Assembly: GCA_024867545.1 (NCBI GenBank)
Contig: JANFNE010000021.1
Location: 372,001 to 436,000, forward strand
Reading direction: 5' to 3'
Source: Phytopythium helicoides
Lineage: Eukaryota > Oomycota > Peronosporomycetes > Pythiales > Pythiaceae
DNA length: 64,000 nt
The notes beneath the pieces are model-generated. The model was not told where the DNA came from and ran no database searches. It worked only from the letters and a program-made list of their open reading frames with translations. A program made the translations under genes and the position numbers. This document shows, one piece after another, positions 51,601-61,640 of this stretch (position 1 is the stretch's first letter; every line of letters starts with the position of its first letter).

Positions 51601-52665
51601 TGCCCTTCGCGTGTCCTTGTAAGAGTCGGCGTCATCAACGCCATCCATGCGGATGAAGCACTCAGACTGATTTAAATACCTGTACTCAGCCATGTCGCGG
51701 AGGCTGAGTTGCTCACGCTCGAGATCTGACGATCCTCGGCACATCTCGTAGAAGATGTGGTAGTTGCGCTCGCCCTTGCTCTGCGACACGAGTCGGACGC
51801 GCTCGAGCAAATATGTAGAAATGGAGGCGCCAAGCATCTCGCCCGTAGCGGTGAAGCCGAGCTTGATGAACTTGCCGAATCGACTACTGTTGTTGTTGCG
51901 GTTGGTGCGCGCGTTACCAAACGCCTCGAGGATGGGGTTGGACTCGAGGACGCGGTCGTGGATTGTCGGCTCGCCGTTCGCCCCGTGGGCGTTGTTCTTG
52001 CTCTTCACCGCCCGCCGACACGTCGAAACGTACGCCAAGTAGTTCATAATGAGCTTGGTTGTCTCGGTCTTTCCCGCACCACTCTCTCCACTCACGAGGA
52101 TAGTCTGGTCGTTCTTCTCGCGTCCGTGGGTCAGCATGGTCCGGAACGCCTTGTCAGCAACCGAGTAGACGTGCGGCGGCAGCTTTTCGGCGGCCTCCTT
52201 GTCGCCGCCCTGAGTGTAATAGCGCGACTTGGTGTCGTCCGAGTAGAGCGCGAGGCGTCGGAAGGGGTTCATGGCCACGAGGATGGAGCCCGTGCTGGTG
52301 TAGATGAGGCCGTGGTAGAACCTGCGGCGCAGCACCTGGAGCATGGCGGGCTCGTGCAGGTGCACGAGCTTGGTGAGGTCCTCGATCTCGTGGTAGACCT
52401 CTGCGTGGTTGCGCGGCAGCACTTTTGCCTGCGGCACGGGCTTGAGCCTGCGCACGGAGCCCCTGCGGCTGTTGCGGCGCTTGCGCACGGCCATGAACTC
52501 GTGCGAGTCGCCGGCGGCCTGCTCGTTGTCGAGCACGAGGTGGTCGTCGTGCGCCTCAGGCTCAGCCTGGCACTCGACCGTGCCCGCGCGTTCATCCACG
52601 CTCACCACGACGGCCTCGCGCCATATCTCGCCGTCGAGCACCCACACGGGCGCGCCGACCTCCAT
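48688..52665 (-). CDS. Unconventional myosin with IQ motifs and C-terminal PDZ repeats, three frame breaks
   Basis: The start at 52665 gives an SH3-like lobe (GAPVWVLDGEIWREAVVVSV), then the motor: GSILVAMNPFRRL, P-loop GESGAGKTETTKLIMNYLAY, switch I NNNSSRFGKFIKLGF, switch II VVDIFGFEIF, actin-binding FKNQLNSLLEVLNATEPHFI and RCIKPND, converter SGYPVRFSHDTF. About four IQ-like segments follow (LQRYCLGYSVRIKYQRLRGS, VQSAFRRWRCERRFR, IQANTRGHLARI, IQSFVRGWLVRR), then a Ser-rich linker. The last 340 residues hold three PDZ-like domains (GLLGLYFESDPMSGMPIV, PLGLGFRPDPSTGYPCVLQA, GPLGIVVKQESTSYYPRV). One-base breaks occur near 51340, 50760 and 49690. The last lies between linker and PDZ part; no ATG suitable for a separate PDZ gene precedes the first PDZ, so a single protein of about 1350 residues is favoured. 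Confidence 0.82.
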
Positions 52666-54143
52666 GCCTGCTGCTGGTTAGTTAGTGTTCGCGTCGCGGG
52701 AGGCAGCGCCGACCCGTCTTCTTGTTCGCTGTCCCTTTCCCCCGAGAAAGGCAGGCCGTCGCCCGCTTGGTCGCCCGCTTGGATCGCCGCTTGGTCGCCG
52801 CGGAGAGAGCGCCTGGAGGCTGCGTCGGTGCGTCGGAGGCGCCGCCGCCGAGAGCGGATGCGGGCGTAGAGGACCGTCCGATACAAACGGCGAGTGCCCG
52901 CTCGTCCGTCGGCGCCTTTGACGCGGAGGGAAGCGCGGGGGAGGGGGAACCGCGCGCGGACGGGAAGAAAGGCAACAACCGGACGCCGCGCGCTCCGGTA
53001 AGGTGCGAATGCACTACCGTAGATGGGTAAACGACGCGAAAAAACCTCGGGCGTCATTGCGGGGGGGGAAAAACCTCGCAAACTGAACGCTTTTTGGTGC
53101 GTCGCGCCGGGGCGTTTCTCTTGGCGTTTGTATGGCTGCGACCGGCTCGAAAGGGCGCGATCGGCCGGCAGCGCCTACGGTACATACAACGGCCGATCGG
53201 ACAGCCTCCTTTCGTCGCTGATACTTTGGTCAAGTACTGGCCAGACCAAGGCTCGAGTTTGTATGGGACAGATCCGGCGAGGCGATATCTGCCGCCATGG
53301 AGCGATCCTGGCGGCGCCAAGCGACTCCGAGAGAGAGCAGAGAGAGAGATCACCGGCCTCTAGACTCGAGACGCCATGGCGTTCGCGACGGCGCCTTCGA
53401 TACAGGCGTAGGTTCATTTTTGTTGTTGTTTTTGCAAGACAGTTCAATGGCTGGAGCTGGCGGAGTGATACCGTACCACTGGCAGCTCTCGGTCGATCCG
53501 AACGCGCGGCTGGCCAGCCTGGCGGTGGGCTATGCACGCTGGAGCTCGGAGTAAACCGGATCACGCCCAGTGCACACCAATTGCCCAGCCGAATGCTGAT
53601 GGCCGCGCGTCGACTCGACGCGACGCGAGCTGGATTTTCTCACAATCTCCGGCCCCTGTACACCGTGGGCTTTGAAGTGGTCCGAGTCGGACCGGTTCCA
53701 ATCGTGACGTGACTCATTGCATGGCCATTGCGCTTGTGTGAAGCTTTGATCGGCATCTTCGTGTCCATTTCAGTGGAACCCGCAACGGCTAGCACTAGTC
53801 GCGGTGGCGGAAACGGTCGGTCTCGGTCAGCAATCGAGCGGGCGGGTCGGAGAGCCAAGCAGAACGAGATCGCAGCGCTCTGCTCCAGCTGTGCGGATCG
53901 CAAAGCGGCAGTCCACCCAGATGCATCCATCTCGCCCACCAGTTGTGGACACCAGGCCATCCCTGCGCGCCTAGCGGAACCCACCACACCACATGACAAC
54001 AGCAAACACGGTCCGGCCCTGAAGCACTTTCGCGGCGCGGCATGGTGTGGTCTACGTTATTTTCGAGTGGTCCACTTCAATATCAGCGGCGAGGCGTCCT
54101 CCATCACCGAGGGAGGCCGCTTGATTGGGACCGCTCGTCGAGG
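52666..54143. other. Large divergent promoter region between myosin and MYND genes
   Basis: 1.48 kb. It contains long frames on the plus strand without domains and a G9 run near 53061. No gene can be supported. It may include long 5' UTRs. Confidence 0.45.
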
Positions 54144-55104
54144 ATGGCTGGCGCGAACGAGGCGGCCGCGCAGGAGTCGCACGCGCAGTTCCTGCAGCGT
54201 TTCTGGGGCGCGAATGCGTCCGCGTTCATGCGCTGGTTCTTGGCGCTGCCGTACGCGGGGCAGGTGTCACTGCTGCGCAACGCGAGCCCCGACATGCCCG
54301 TCGAGTACGACGCGCGCGAGCGGAACCCGCAGGCCACGCAGCTGCTGGTGCCCTGAGCTCACCATCAAGGCGCTACTGGAGGAGAACGGCAAGGTCTTCC
54401 TGCGCCTCATGAACGCGCGCGCCAGCCGCAGCGATGACTGCAGCCGCCACGACCTCGTGTACCTCACGTCGCTGCGCGCAGAGGGCAAGATGCCAACGTT
54501 CTCGGGCGAGACGTTCCGCCACGTGGCGCTCGCGTTCATCGACCTGGAAGACCCGGAGCAGAAGGTGCAGTCGCTGCTGCCGTCGGCGTCCCCGGAGCTG
54601 CTTGAGCAGAAGAAGGCGCTCATCGCGCAGGGCAAGCTCATGGAGGCGGATGTGTGGCTCTCGCTGCAGATGCGCCAACAGACCATCTACTCGCTGCTGA
54701 CCAACGTCGCGCACACGTTCGAGACCATGTTCCTGAAGCAAGTCATGGTGGGCGAGGTCAGCGCGGCCGAGATTGGCTGCCGCTTCTGCGGATCATCCAC
54801 GCGTCGCTCTGCTGGCACTGGCGATGCCAGTGGCGAGAAAACGCCGACGTCGCTGCTGCGCTGCGCGTGCGAGGCCGCGTACTACTGCTGCAAAGAGCAC
54901 CAGGTCGAGGATTGGCACAACCACAAGGCGAGCTGCAAGCAGATTAGAAAGGAGAAGGAGAATGCCACCGCGGCTGCCACTGCGGAGGCGAGCACCTCCT
55001 CGAGTAGACCGAGCGTAGCGCCAGATACAGTAGTAAGGTTTGAATGGCAGCACGCTGCCACCGAACATGCCGATCCGAGTGCTCATGAAGAAGTATCTTT
55101 ATGA
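54144..55104 (+). CDS. MYND zinc-finger protein, one frame break
   Basis: The frame starts at ATG 54144 (MAGANEAAAQESHAQFLQRF) and runs through ASAFMRWFLALPYAGQVSLL to NPQATQLLVP. One extra C near 54351-54353 then creates a stop; the sequence resumes directly as ELTIKALLEENGKVFLRLMN, with a helical middle (FSGETFRHVALAFIDLEDPE, LMEADVWLSLQMRQQTIYSL). A MYND finger lies near the C-terminus: CRFCGSS, LLRCACEAAYYCCKEHQ, DWHNHKASCKQI, with the typical C-C-C-C-C-C-H-C order. A Ser/Ala-rich tail ends at 55104. MYND fingers bind proline-rich peptides. Total length is about 319 residues after allowing for the extra base. The first 100 residues match no family I know. Confidence 0.77.
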
Positions 55105-55187
55105 CACATTAAAAAAAAATCATCTGACGAAGGCAGGAGCGGCTGGATGCAGGAGTTCCCAGCCGTCCTATGGAGAGCACGCCTCGC

Positions 55188-55625
55188 TTACTTGACGAGA
55201 TGCGCGAGGATGGCGTCGACGTCCTGAGCGTTCTCCTGCACGAAGTTGCGGCCCTCGCGCTCGACGACCTCACCCTTCTCGTTGAAGAAGATGAGCGTGG
55301 GCACGGTCTTGACGCCGAACTTCTCGCAGAGCGAGACCTTGAGGTCGCGCTTGGCGTAGGGCAGCGCGAGCCACGGCATCTCCTCGTAGTACTCTTCAAA
55401 CTTGGCGACCTCCTTGTCGGACGACACGAACACGATCTCCACGTCGCTCGTCTTGTTGTTGATCTCCTCGTACACGATGTCGAGCAGCGGCGTGAACTTG
55501 CGGCACGGCGGGCAGTAGTGGCCGCTGAAGTACAGCCCGACGACCTTCTTCCCGGCCAGCGCCTCGGACGTGGGCACCACCTTGCCGCTCTTGGTCAGCA
55601 ATTCGTTCTCGATCAGGCCCTCCAT
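55188..55625 (-). CDS. Tryparedoxin/nucleoredoxin-like thioredoxin-fold protein 1
   Basis: A single exon of 145 residues: MEGLIENELLTKSGKVVPTS, then the thioredoxin fold with active site GLYFSGHYCPPCRKFTPLL (CPPC), the tryparedoxin-type segment EIVFVSSDKEVAKFEEYYEE, MPWLALPYAKRDLK, and cis-Pro strand VKTVPTLIFFNEKGEVVERE. CPPC and SSDKE..KFEEY.. MPWLALPY place it with nucleoredoxins/tryparedoxins, dithiol-disulfide reductases of the cytosol. No signal peptide. It is a tandem paralogue of the gene at 56278-56721 (same strand, about two-thirds identical by eye). Confidence 0.9.
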   Translation of the reverse strand: MEGLIENELLTKSGKVVPTSEALAGKKVVGLYFSGHYCPPCRKFTPLLDIVYEEINNKTSDVEIVFVSSDKEVAKFEEYYEEMPWLALPYAKRDLKVSLCEKFGVKTVPTLIFFNEKGEVVEREGRNFVQENAQDVDAILAHLVK

Positions 55626-55824
55626 TGCGGCGTCAGAGAGTCAAGCAGTGCGCAGGGCTCGAAGCTGAAGGCGAAGTGGGCGAGCGGAAGTGGCGCCAAG
55701 TAAGTGGGCGGAAATGGCGCGAAGGAAGCTCGCGAAATAGCTCCCTTGGATTGGCCAAAACAATTGGTGACATGGATCCTTTGAGGCTTTTGATTGGACG
55801 AATTGGCGTCCTCAGAAGCGAGGG

Positions 55825-55916
55825 TTTGATTCGTCATCGCCTAATTTTCAGAAATAGCCTTATACAAGAGAAGCCAAGGTTGATTCGTCATCACTCCTTT
55901 TTTTTCAGAAATAGCC
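55825..55916. repeat. Imperfect direct repeat in the spacer between the two thioredoxin-like genes
   Basis: TTGATTCGTCATC...TTTTCAGAAATAGCC occurs at 55825-55859 and again, with a longer T run, at 55879-55916. It lies upstream of the left gene and downstream of the right one. Confidence 0.6.
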
Positions 55917-56277
55917 ACCGAATTGAACCAGGCAGACGAACGCCGAGGCTCATGACGCCGCCACTCTTCAGATCGTCCTGCTTGCGCGTCCTGCTTGCGC
56001 GGGTCTCGAGCGTGGTCGCTTGTTGCATTGGTCAGTACTTTTTGCCTCTGAAGGGCATGTGCATCACTGTCGAGGCGACTAGCCCGATTCACGAGTACCA
56101 CGTGGGCGACTTGTGAAACGAGCGACGGACTCGAAGATGACCATGCAGCAACGGGAAACCCAGCAAGAATTGGATTGGTACAGTCTAGTCCACGTTAGTT
56201 AGTTTTTTTAAACTCGCTCGCTTTAGCGCGCGCTCGCAGCATGCACGACAGACACATCGACGGCTTGACACTAGCAC

Positions 56278-56721
56278 CTACAGCTTCTGGCGGAGGTGGG
56301 CAATCACCTTGTCCACGTCCTCGGCGTGCTCCTCGACGAGCTCGCGGCCCTCGCGCTCGATGATTTCGCCCTTGTCGTTGAAGAAGATGATGGTCGGCAC
56401 GTACTTGACGCCGTACTTCTCGCGCAGCTCCAGGTACAGCTCGCGCTTGGGGTACGGGAGCGCGAGCCACGGCATCTCCTCGTAGTACTCGTCAAACTTG
56501 GCGACCTCCTTGTCGGACGACACAAACACGATCTCAATGTCATCGGCCTTCTCCTTGAGCTCGTCGTAGAGGTTGGCGAAGCGCGGCGTGAGCTTGCGGC
56601 ACGGCGGGCAGTAGTGGCCGCTGTAGTAGAGGCCCACGATCTTCTTGCCGGCCAGCGCCTCGGTCGTCGGCACGATCTTGCCGCTCTTGGTCAGCAGCTC
56701 GTTCTCCAGCAGGACCTCCAT
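56278..56721 (-). CDS. Tryparedoxin/nucleoredoxin-like thioredoxin-fold protein 2
   Basis: 147 residues from ATG 56721 (MEVLLENELLTKSGKIVPTT). The frame continues upstream, but homology to the sister gene begins at this Met. Active site GLYYSGHYCPPCRKLTPRF, then EIVFVSSDKEVAKFDEYYEE, MPWLALPYPKRELYLELREK, cis-Pro VKYVPTIIFFNDKGEIIERE and a helical C-terminus ending AHLRQKL. Same fold and likely activity as its neighbour at 55188: cytosolic thiol-disulfide exchange, possibly serving peroxiredoxins. The pair probably arose by tandem duplication. Both frames are intact. Confidence 0.9.
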   Translation of the reverse strand: MEVLLENELLTKSGKIVPTTEALAGKKIVGLYYSGHYCPPCRKLTPRFANLYDELKEKADDIEIVFVSSDKEVAKFDEYYEEMPWLALPYPKRELYLELREKYGVKYVPTIIFFNDKGEIIEREGRELVEEHAEDVDKVIAHLRQKL

Positions 56722-57299
56722 GGCGCTAGGAGTTTGGGCTCGGGGCTTGGAGCTTGGGCCTTGGGCGGTCGATTGAGGAATGAGCGAGCGCGTACACCAA
56801 GCGGGGGCGGCGAGGTGGACAGGCAGGCGACGAAAAGGCAGGCAGCTTGGTTTAGCGCTCTTCCTTCTCACACTGGGAGGCAGGCCCAACCACCAAGGCT
56901 CCATGCGAGACGTCATGCATCACATCACGCCTCGCTCTCAGTCATCGGCCTCGATTGGTTGAAACACTGGGATTGCGATACGATTGATTGGCCATTAAGG
57001 CGGTTCGGAGACGCTGATTGGAGGATACTCGCCACAGTGGTCTTTCTCTAGCGGCAGTCATCGCATGGACGCGCTCCCCTTCATGATGACTGCCTTGCCT
57101 CCTGCGAGCTGCGCGCTCTGCTGTTGATGACTGCCTTGCGTCTCGAGCCGGTGTACGTCGACGGAGAACATGAGTTTTTTTTTTTGCTGCACGGATGGTG
57201 TGAGGAATGAATCCGCTTGTAGAGTTGAAGCCATTCCAGGTCCCGTTGCGGGGCTCTTCAACTGAGAACTGGTACCGATTGCCAATCAGCGGGTGATCG
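56722..57299. other. Intergenic region with CCAAT boxes before tRNA-Sec
   Basis: 578 bp without a protein gene. GATTGG and CCAATC cores occur near 56953, 56987, 57020 and 57284. A T11 run lies at 57175-57185. Confidence 0.5.
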
Positions 57300-57386
57300 C
57301 AGGGGTGAGCTTGGCTGGTGCCGTGTGCAGACTTCAAATCTGTAGGCCATTCGCGTGGCAGTGGTTCGATTCCACCTCCCGTGCGC
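57300..57386 (+). tRNA. Selenocysteine tRNA, tRNA-Sec(UCA)
   Basis: An 87-nt tRNA. The anticodon arm GCAGA-CTTCAAA-TCTGT has the UCA anticodon. The long variable arm folds as GCCA-TTCGCG-TGGC. The T arm is GTGG-TTCGATT-CCAC with only four stem pairs, and the 9-position acceptor (57300-57308 with 57377-57385) matches at seven of nine positions. The stretches TGCAGACTTCAAATCTGTAG and AGTGGTTCGATTCCACC match the conserved parts of eukaryotic tRNA-Sec. A T5 run just after the 3' end (57389-57393) fits a Pol III terminator. This tRNA reads UGA as selenocysteine, so the organism should have selenoproteins and SECIS elements. Acceptor and D-stem mismatches may be sequence errors. Confidence 0.9.
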
Positions 57387-57918
57387 CTTTTTGCTGCGCC
57401 CTCACTCCAGGGATATGACAGAAGCGAGTGCGCGCTCGGAGAACTTTGCAGGTGTATGCGATACCTACCAACAGATCAGGCATACTAAAGCGAGGCTAGC
57501 TGCAACGTTCATGACTTGTATAAGTATACATGGAATTCATGCTGCCGAGCTCACTCCAGCATCGCGTTGGTCAGCGAGAAGATGCTGCCGGAGCACTTCA
57601 ACGTACACCGAAAGGATCGCGAGCCAGCACGCGCGTGTTGAGCGCCCATACGCCCATGAGCTCCTCCTCGACCGGCGCCGAGCCAAGATGGACCCATGCG
57701 CTGCCTTCCACTGCCGTGATTATACGAGCGCTTCAACTCGTTCCAGCCAATCGCGGCGCGCGGACCCTCGCTGCGCGCCTCCCCATTGGCCAGATCCGCC
57801 CACGCACATCAACTCTCTGCGCGTCAAGCAGTCGCCACCAGCGGGCCGATGGATGCGCTGGCGGGCGCTCCTCACTCGAGAACTCGTCGCCGCCCCACTT
57901 CCGCCCCACCCCGCCACG
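57387..57918. other. Region between tRNA-Sec and the formate-THF ligase gene
   Basis: 532 bp. After the T5 terminator of the tRNA there is no supported gene. A CCAGCCAATCGC CCAAT box lies near 57745. Confidence 0.5.
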
Positions 57919-59456
57919 ATGCCGCGCCAGCTCCAGCCCGAGCAGCTGCTGACGCCCGTGCCGTCCGACATTGAAATCAGCGACGCCATCGCGCCGCTGC
58001 CCATCGCCGACATCGCGCAGGCCGCAGGCATCGTGCGTTCGCGCGGAGCTGGGGGGAGAGAGGCGCGATCGGGACTGACGACGCGCTGTGCTTGCAATGC
58101 CGCAGCTGCCGGAGGAGGTCGTGCCGTACGGCAACACCAAGGCCAAGATCTCGCTGGCCGTGCGCGACCGCCTCAAGGACGCGCCGAACGCCAACTACGT
58201 CGTGGTCACAGGGCATCACGCCCACGCCGCTGGGCGAGGGCAAGAGCACCACGACCATCGGGTGCGCATCGCATCGTTGGATGCATGCGTACTTGTAAGC
58301 TGTACATTGCTCACGGTCCACTCGACAGACTCTGCCAGGCGCTCGGAGCCCACCTCGACAAGAAGGTGTTTGCATGCATCCGCCAGGTAACTCACTGCGC
58401 TGGGGAATAGTCGATTGCTGGAACCGGCGGCATTGACATGTTGTGTGCGCTCTATTCTTCCCAACAGCCGTCGCAGGGACCGACGTTCGGAGTCAAGGTA
58501 CGCGTCTGCGTCGCCTTGCATAGGCATAGCAGGACGGCGATTGCTCATACAACCTATCGTGGTGCAGGGAGGAGCTGCAGGAGGAGGATATGCGCAAGTT
58601 ATCCCAATGGACGAGTTCAACCTGTACGTTCGCAACCACGAGGGGCTCGCTATAGAGAGCACCACACTAACGTTTCTGTCCGTGCCTGGTTTGCAGCCAT
58701 CTCACGGGTGACATCCATGCCATCACGGCAGCCAACAACCTGGTGAGTGCTCCAGCGTGGTGCTACGTCATAGTGCCAAAACTTAGAATGGTTGTTCTGT
58801 AGCTTGCCGCAGCGATCGACACGCGCATGTTCCATGAGCGCGCTCAGTCGGACAAGGCGCTGTTCCGCCGTCTTTGCCCGCGTGCGAAGGACGGATCGCG
58901 TAAGTTCGCCCCTGTGATGCTCACGCGCCTCAAGAAGCTGGGCATCACGAAGGTGTCGCCCGACGACCTCACTGACGAGGAAATCTCCAAGTTCGCGCGT
59001 CTTGACATCGACCCCGACACGATCACTTGGCAGCGTGTGCTGGACACGTGCGATCGCTTCCTGCGCCAGGTCACGATCGGTGTGGCGCCTACGGAGAAGG
59101 GTCAAACTCGCAACACGGGCTTCGACATCACGGTTGCGAGTGAAATCATGGCCATCCTGGCGCTTACCACGAGCCTGGAGGATATGCGTGCGCGTCTTGG
59201 CCGCATCGTGATTGGTCTGAGCCGCAGCGGTGAACCCGTGACAGCTGATGATCTCGGTGTCGGTGGCGCGCTTGCTGTGCTTATGAAGGATGCCATCATG
59301 CCTACGCTGATGCAGACGGCTGAGGGAACCCCGGTGTTCGTTCACGCTGGCCCGTTCGCCAACATTGCCCATGGCAACTCGTCCATCATTGCCGACCAGA
59401 TTGCACTCAAGCTCGCGGGCGAAGATGGCTTTGTCGTGACTGAAGCTGGTTTTGGT

Positions 59457-59494
<38 letters not shown>

Positions 59495-60478
59495 CCGCAC
59501 GAGTGGCCTCACCCCACAGTGTGTCGTGCTTGTTGCTACCGTTCGTGCGCTGAAGATGCACGGCGGAGGCCCTAACGTCGTCGCTGGTCAGCCGGTAAGG
59601 CATTCTCACGCTAGCTGGATTCGATATCCTTCTCATGCTGACGTGTGTTGTCGCTGCTGAACAATAGCTTGACCCTGTGTACGTCGATGAGAACCTTGAG
59701 CTTCTGGAAAAGGGCTGCGCGAACATGCAGCACCACATCCGCAACGCGGTGAGTGCACAGCGGTTTGCTGGTCGTGAACACAGTATTTGAGCCTCTTGCT
59801 AACCCCTGGTGGTTTCTTGAACAGCTCAAGTTTGGTGTGGCTGTTGTCGTTGCCGTGAACGTGTTTGCTACCGACTCTGCGGCTGAGATCGAGCTCGTGA
59901 AGGCTAAGGCTCTGGAGGCTGGCGCGACTGCTGCTGTGCAGAGCAACCACTGGGCTCTTGGTGGCAAGGGAGCTGTGGACCTCGGTCGTGCGGTGGCCGA
60001 GTCGTGTGCCAAGATGCGCGCTGCTGGCAGCCCCTTCAAGTTCTTGTACCCGCTGGAGTTCAGCATTGCTGAGAAGTTCGAGACCATCTGCAGTACGTAC
60101 ACTGGTTGACTGCTTTGTTTGGTTGTCATTCATGTCTAATTGGTCTATGAACAACTGCAGAGCAAATCTACGGTGCGGACGGTGTCGAGTTCAGTGAGCA
60201 GGCCAAGAAGAAGCTTGCAATCTACACAGCTCGTGGCTACGGATCTCTGCCGGTTTGCTGCGCCAAGACACACCTTGAGTCTGAGCACGGACCCGACGGC
60301 GAAGGGTGTGCCGACGGGCTTCACCGTCACGGTTCGCGACATCCGCGCGTCGCTGGGAGCAGGCTTCGTCTACCTGCTTTGCGGAGACATGATGACCGTG
60401 CCTGGTCTACCAACTCGCCCGGGTTTCTACGATGTCGACCTGGATGTCGAGACCGGCAAGGTCATCGGACTGTTCTAA
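57919..60478 (+). CDS. FTHFS: Formate-tetrahydrofolate ligase (10-formyl-THF synthetase), multi-exon, two frame breaks
   Basis: ATG 57919 ([20 protein letters not shown]). The first intron is 58033-58105 and at least seven more small introns follow. Parts in order: [18 protein letters not shown]-loop [143 protein letters not shown] and [20 protein letters not shown], ending with [19 protein letters not shown] and VIGLF. It ligates formate to THF with ATP in one-carbon metabolism. One extra base near 58207-58213 (before the P-loop) and one near 60277 (after CCAKTHL) break the frame; homology continues across both. It is monofunctional, about 640 residues. Confidence 0.92.
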
Positions 60479-60714
60479 ATTCTTCCTATGATGAATGGTG
60501 CGCAGAGCGCCTTTGAATGATGAAATTCGTCGCGCCATCCATGAATGCTAGAAGTATAGGATCCATCCATTGTCCCCGAAGATATAATGAGACCCGATGT
60601 CTGAGACGCTGGCACGCTTCATCCAAGCCTGTCACCGCCATCGGCGCAGCTAATTCATGAATACACATCCAAAAGCGTCTCATGAAACCTCGTTGCCTGA
60701 GCTATATATCCTTT
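60479..60714. other. Short convergent spacer
   Basis: 236 bp between the ends of the formate-THF ligase and MED31 genes. No feature is seen. Confidence 0.4.
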
Positions 60715-61366
60715 TCACTGAGCAATCTCGGTTGTCACTGTCTCCTGGGCGGCCTCAGCAGCTGCCGCTGCCGCCGCTGCTGCCTCGGCAGCGAGCTCCT
60801 CAGCCTTCTTGACGGGTTTGCCCTCCATGCGGTTGTTCAGGAACGTCTGCCAGTGGTAGAACTGCTGGCTGTGCACGAGCGTCATGAAGTCCTCGCGCGC
60901 GATCATCTAGCGAGCAGCACGACACCCGTCAATGCGCTGCATCACAAAGGCGTAGGCAGCAACGGAGAATCACCTGGCGGAAGCGCTCGTCGTCGAGCAT
61001 GTCGAGGAACGCGAGGCAGTGCGGGTAGCTGCACGGCAAGAAGTCGGTTAAGCAAGCAGTCCCGCCAAGCTCACACCGCCACAAGCGGCACGCACACAAT
61101 GTACTTGGCGTACTGCGGCTGCTTCCAGTACTTGAGGTACTGCAGGTAGTTGAGGAACGCCGGGTTGTCGAAGTAGCGGTTGATCGCCAGGACTGCTCGC
61201 GTGCACCGCCACGGTCAGTCGCCTCTCCCTCGCCACGCCGCGGCCAGCCATCGGCCAGGCGCACGCACAGTTGAGGTACGCAGGGGCTCGCCAGGCACTG
61301 CACGAACTCGAGCTCCATCTGGAAGCGGATGTTGTTGGGCGGCACCTCCACCTCGGCGCCGCTCAT
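60715..61366 (-). CDS. MED31: Mediator subunit MED31 (SOH1), one frame break
   Basis: Four exons. Exon 1 (ATG 61366) gives [18 protein letters not shown]. One extra base near 61281-61286 hides the following AYLN, then intron GTGCGTGC...GAGCAG. Exon 2 gives [31 protein letters not shown]. Exon 3 gives [18 protein letters not shown]. Exon 4 gives [20 protein letters not shown], then [20 protein letters not shown] and an Ala-rich tail. This is the complete SOH1 domain of about 90 residues, the most conserved Mediator subunit. It acts in the middle module, linking activators to RNA polymerase II. Together with EAF at 62919 it is one of two Pol II cofactors at this end of the window. Confidence 0.93.
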
Positions 61367-61640
61367 GCTGCCCGCCGTCCCTTGCCGCGTTCACTTCAGG
61401 CGATGTACGCAGCAGCGAGTGCGGCCCTACCCGTTCCGCGATAACTATACGGCCAAACGGATTTATTTACATGACTAGCCGCCTATCGCACTGGAAAACC
61501 GTCGCGGGCTTCATGGAGGTTGCTGGCGCAGGATCGCGCAGGATTGGGGACGCTCGCAGGAAAGAAGCGCAACGTGTTGAGCGGGATTAAATTAGCGGAG
61601 GAGGCCGCGCGCGCCTTGAATAGTCGGCGGGCGGCGCGTC

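Noticed and set aside
51757..52869. 370-codon frame antisense to the myosin motor
   Set aside because: The motor motifs on the other strand are unmistakable, so this is a shadow.
57355..58410. 351-codon plus-strand frame overlapping tRNA-Sec and the first exons of formate-THF ligase
   Set aside because: It runs through the tRNA and reads the ligase exons in the wrong frame; no domain.
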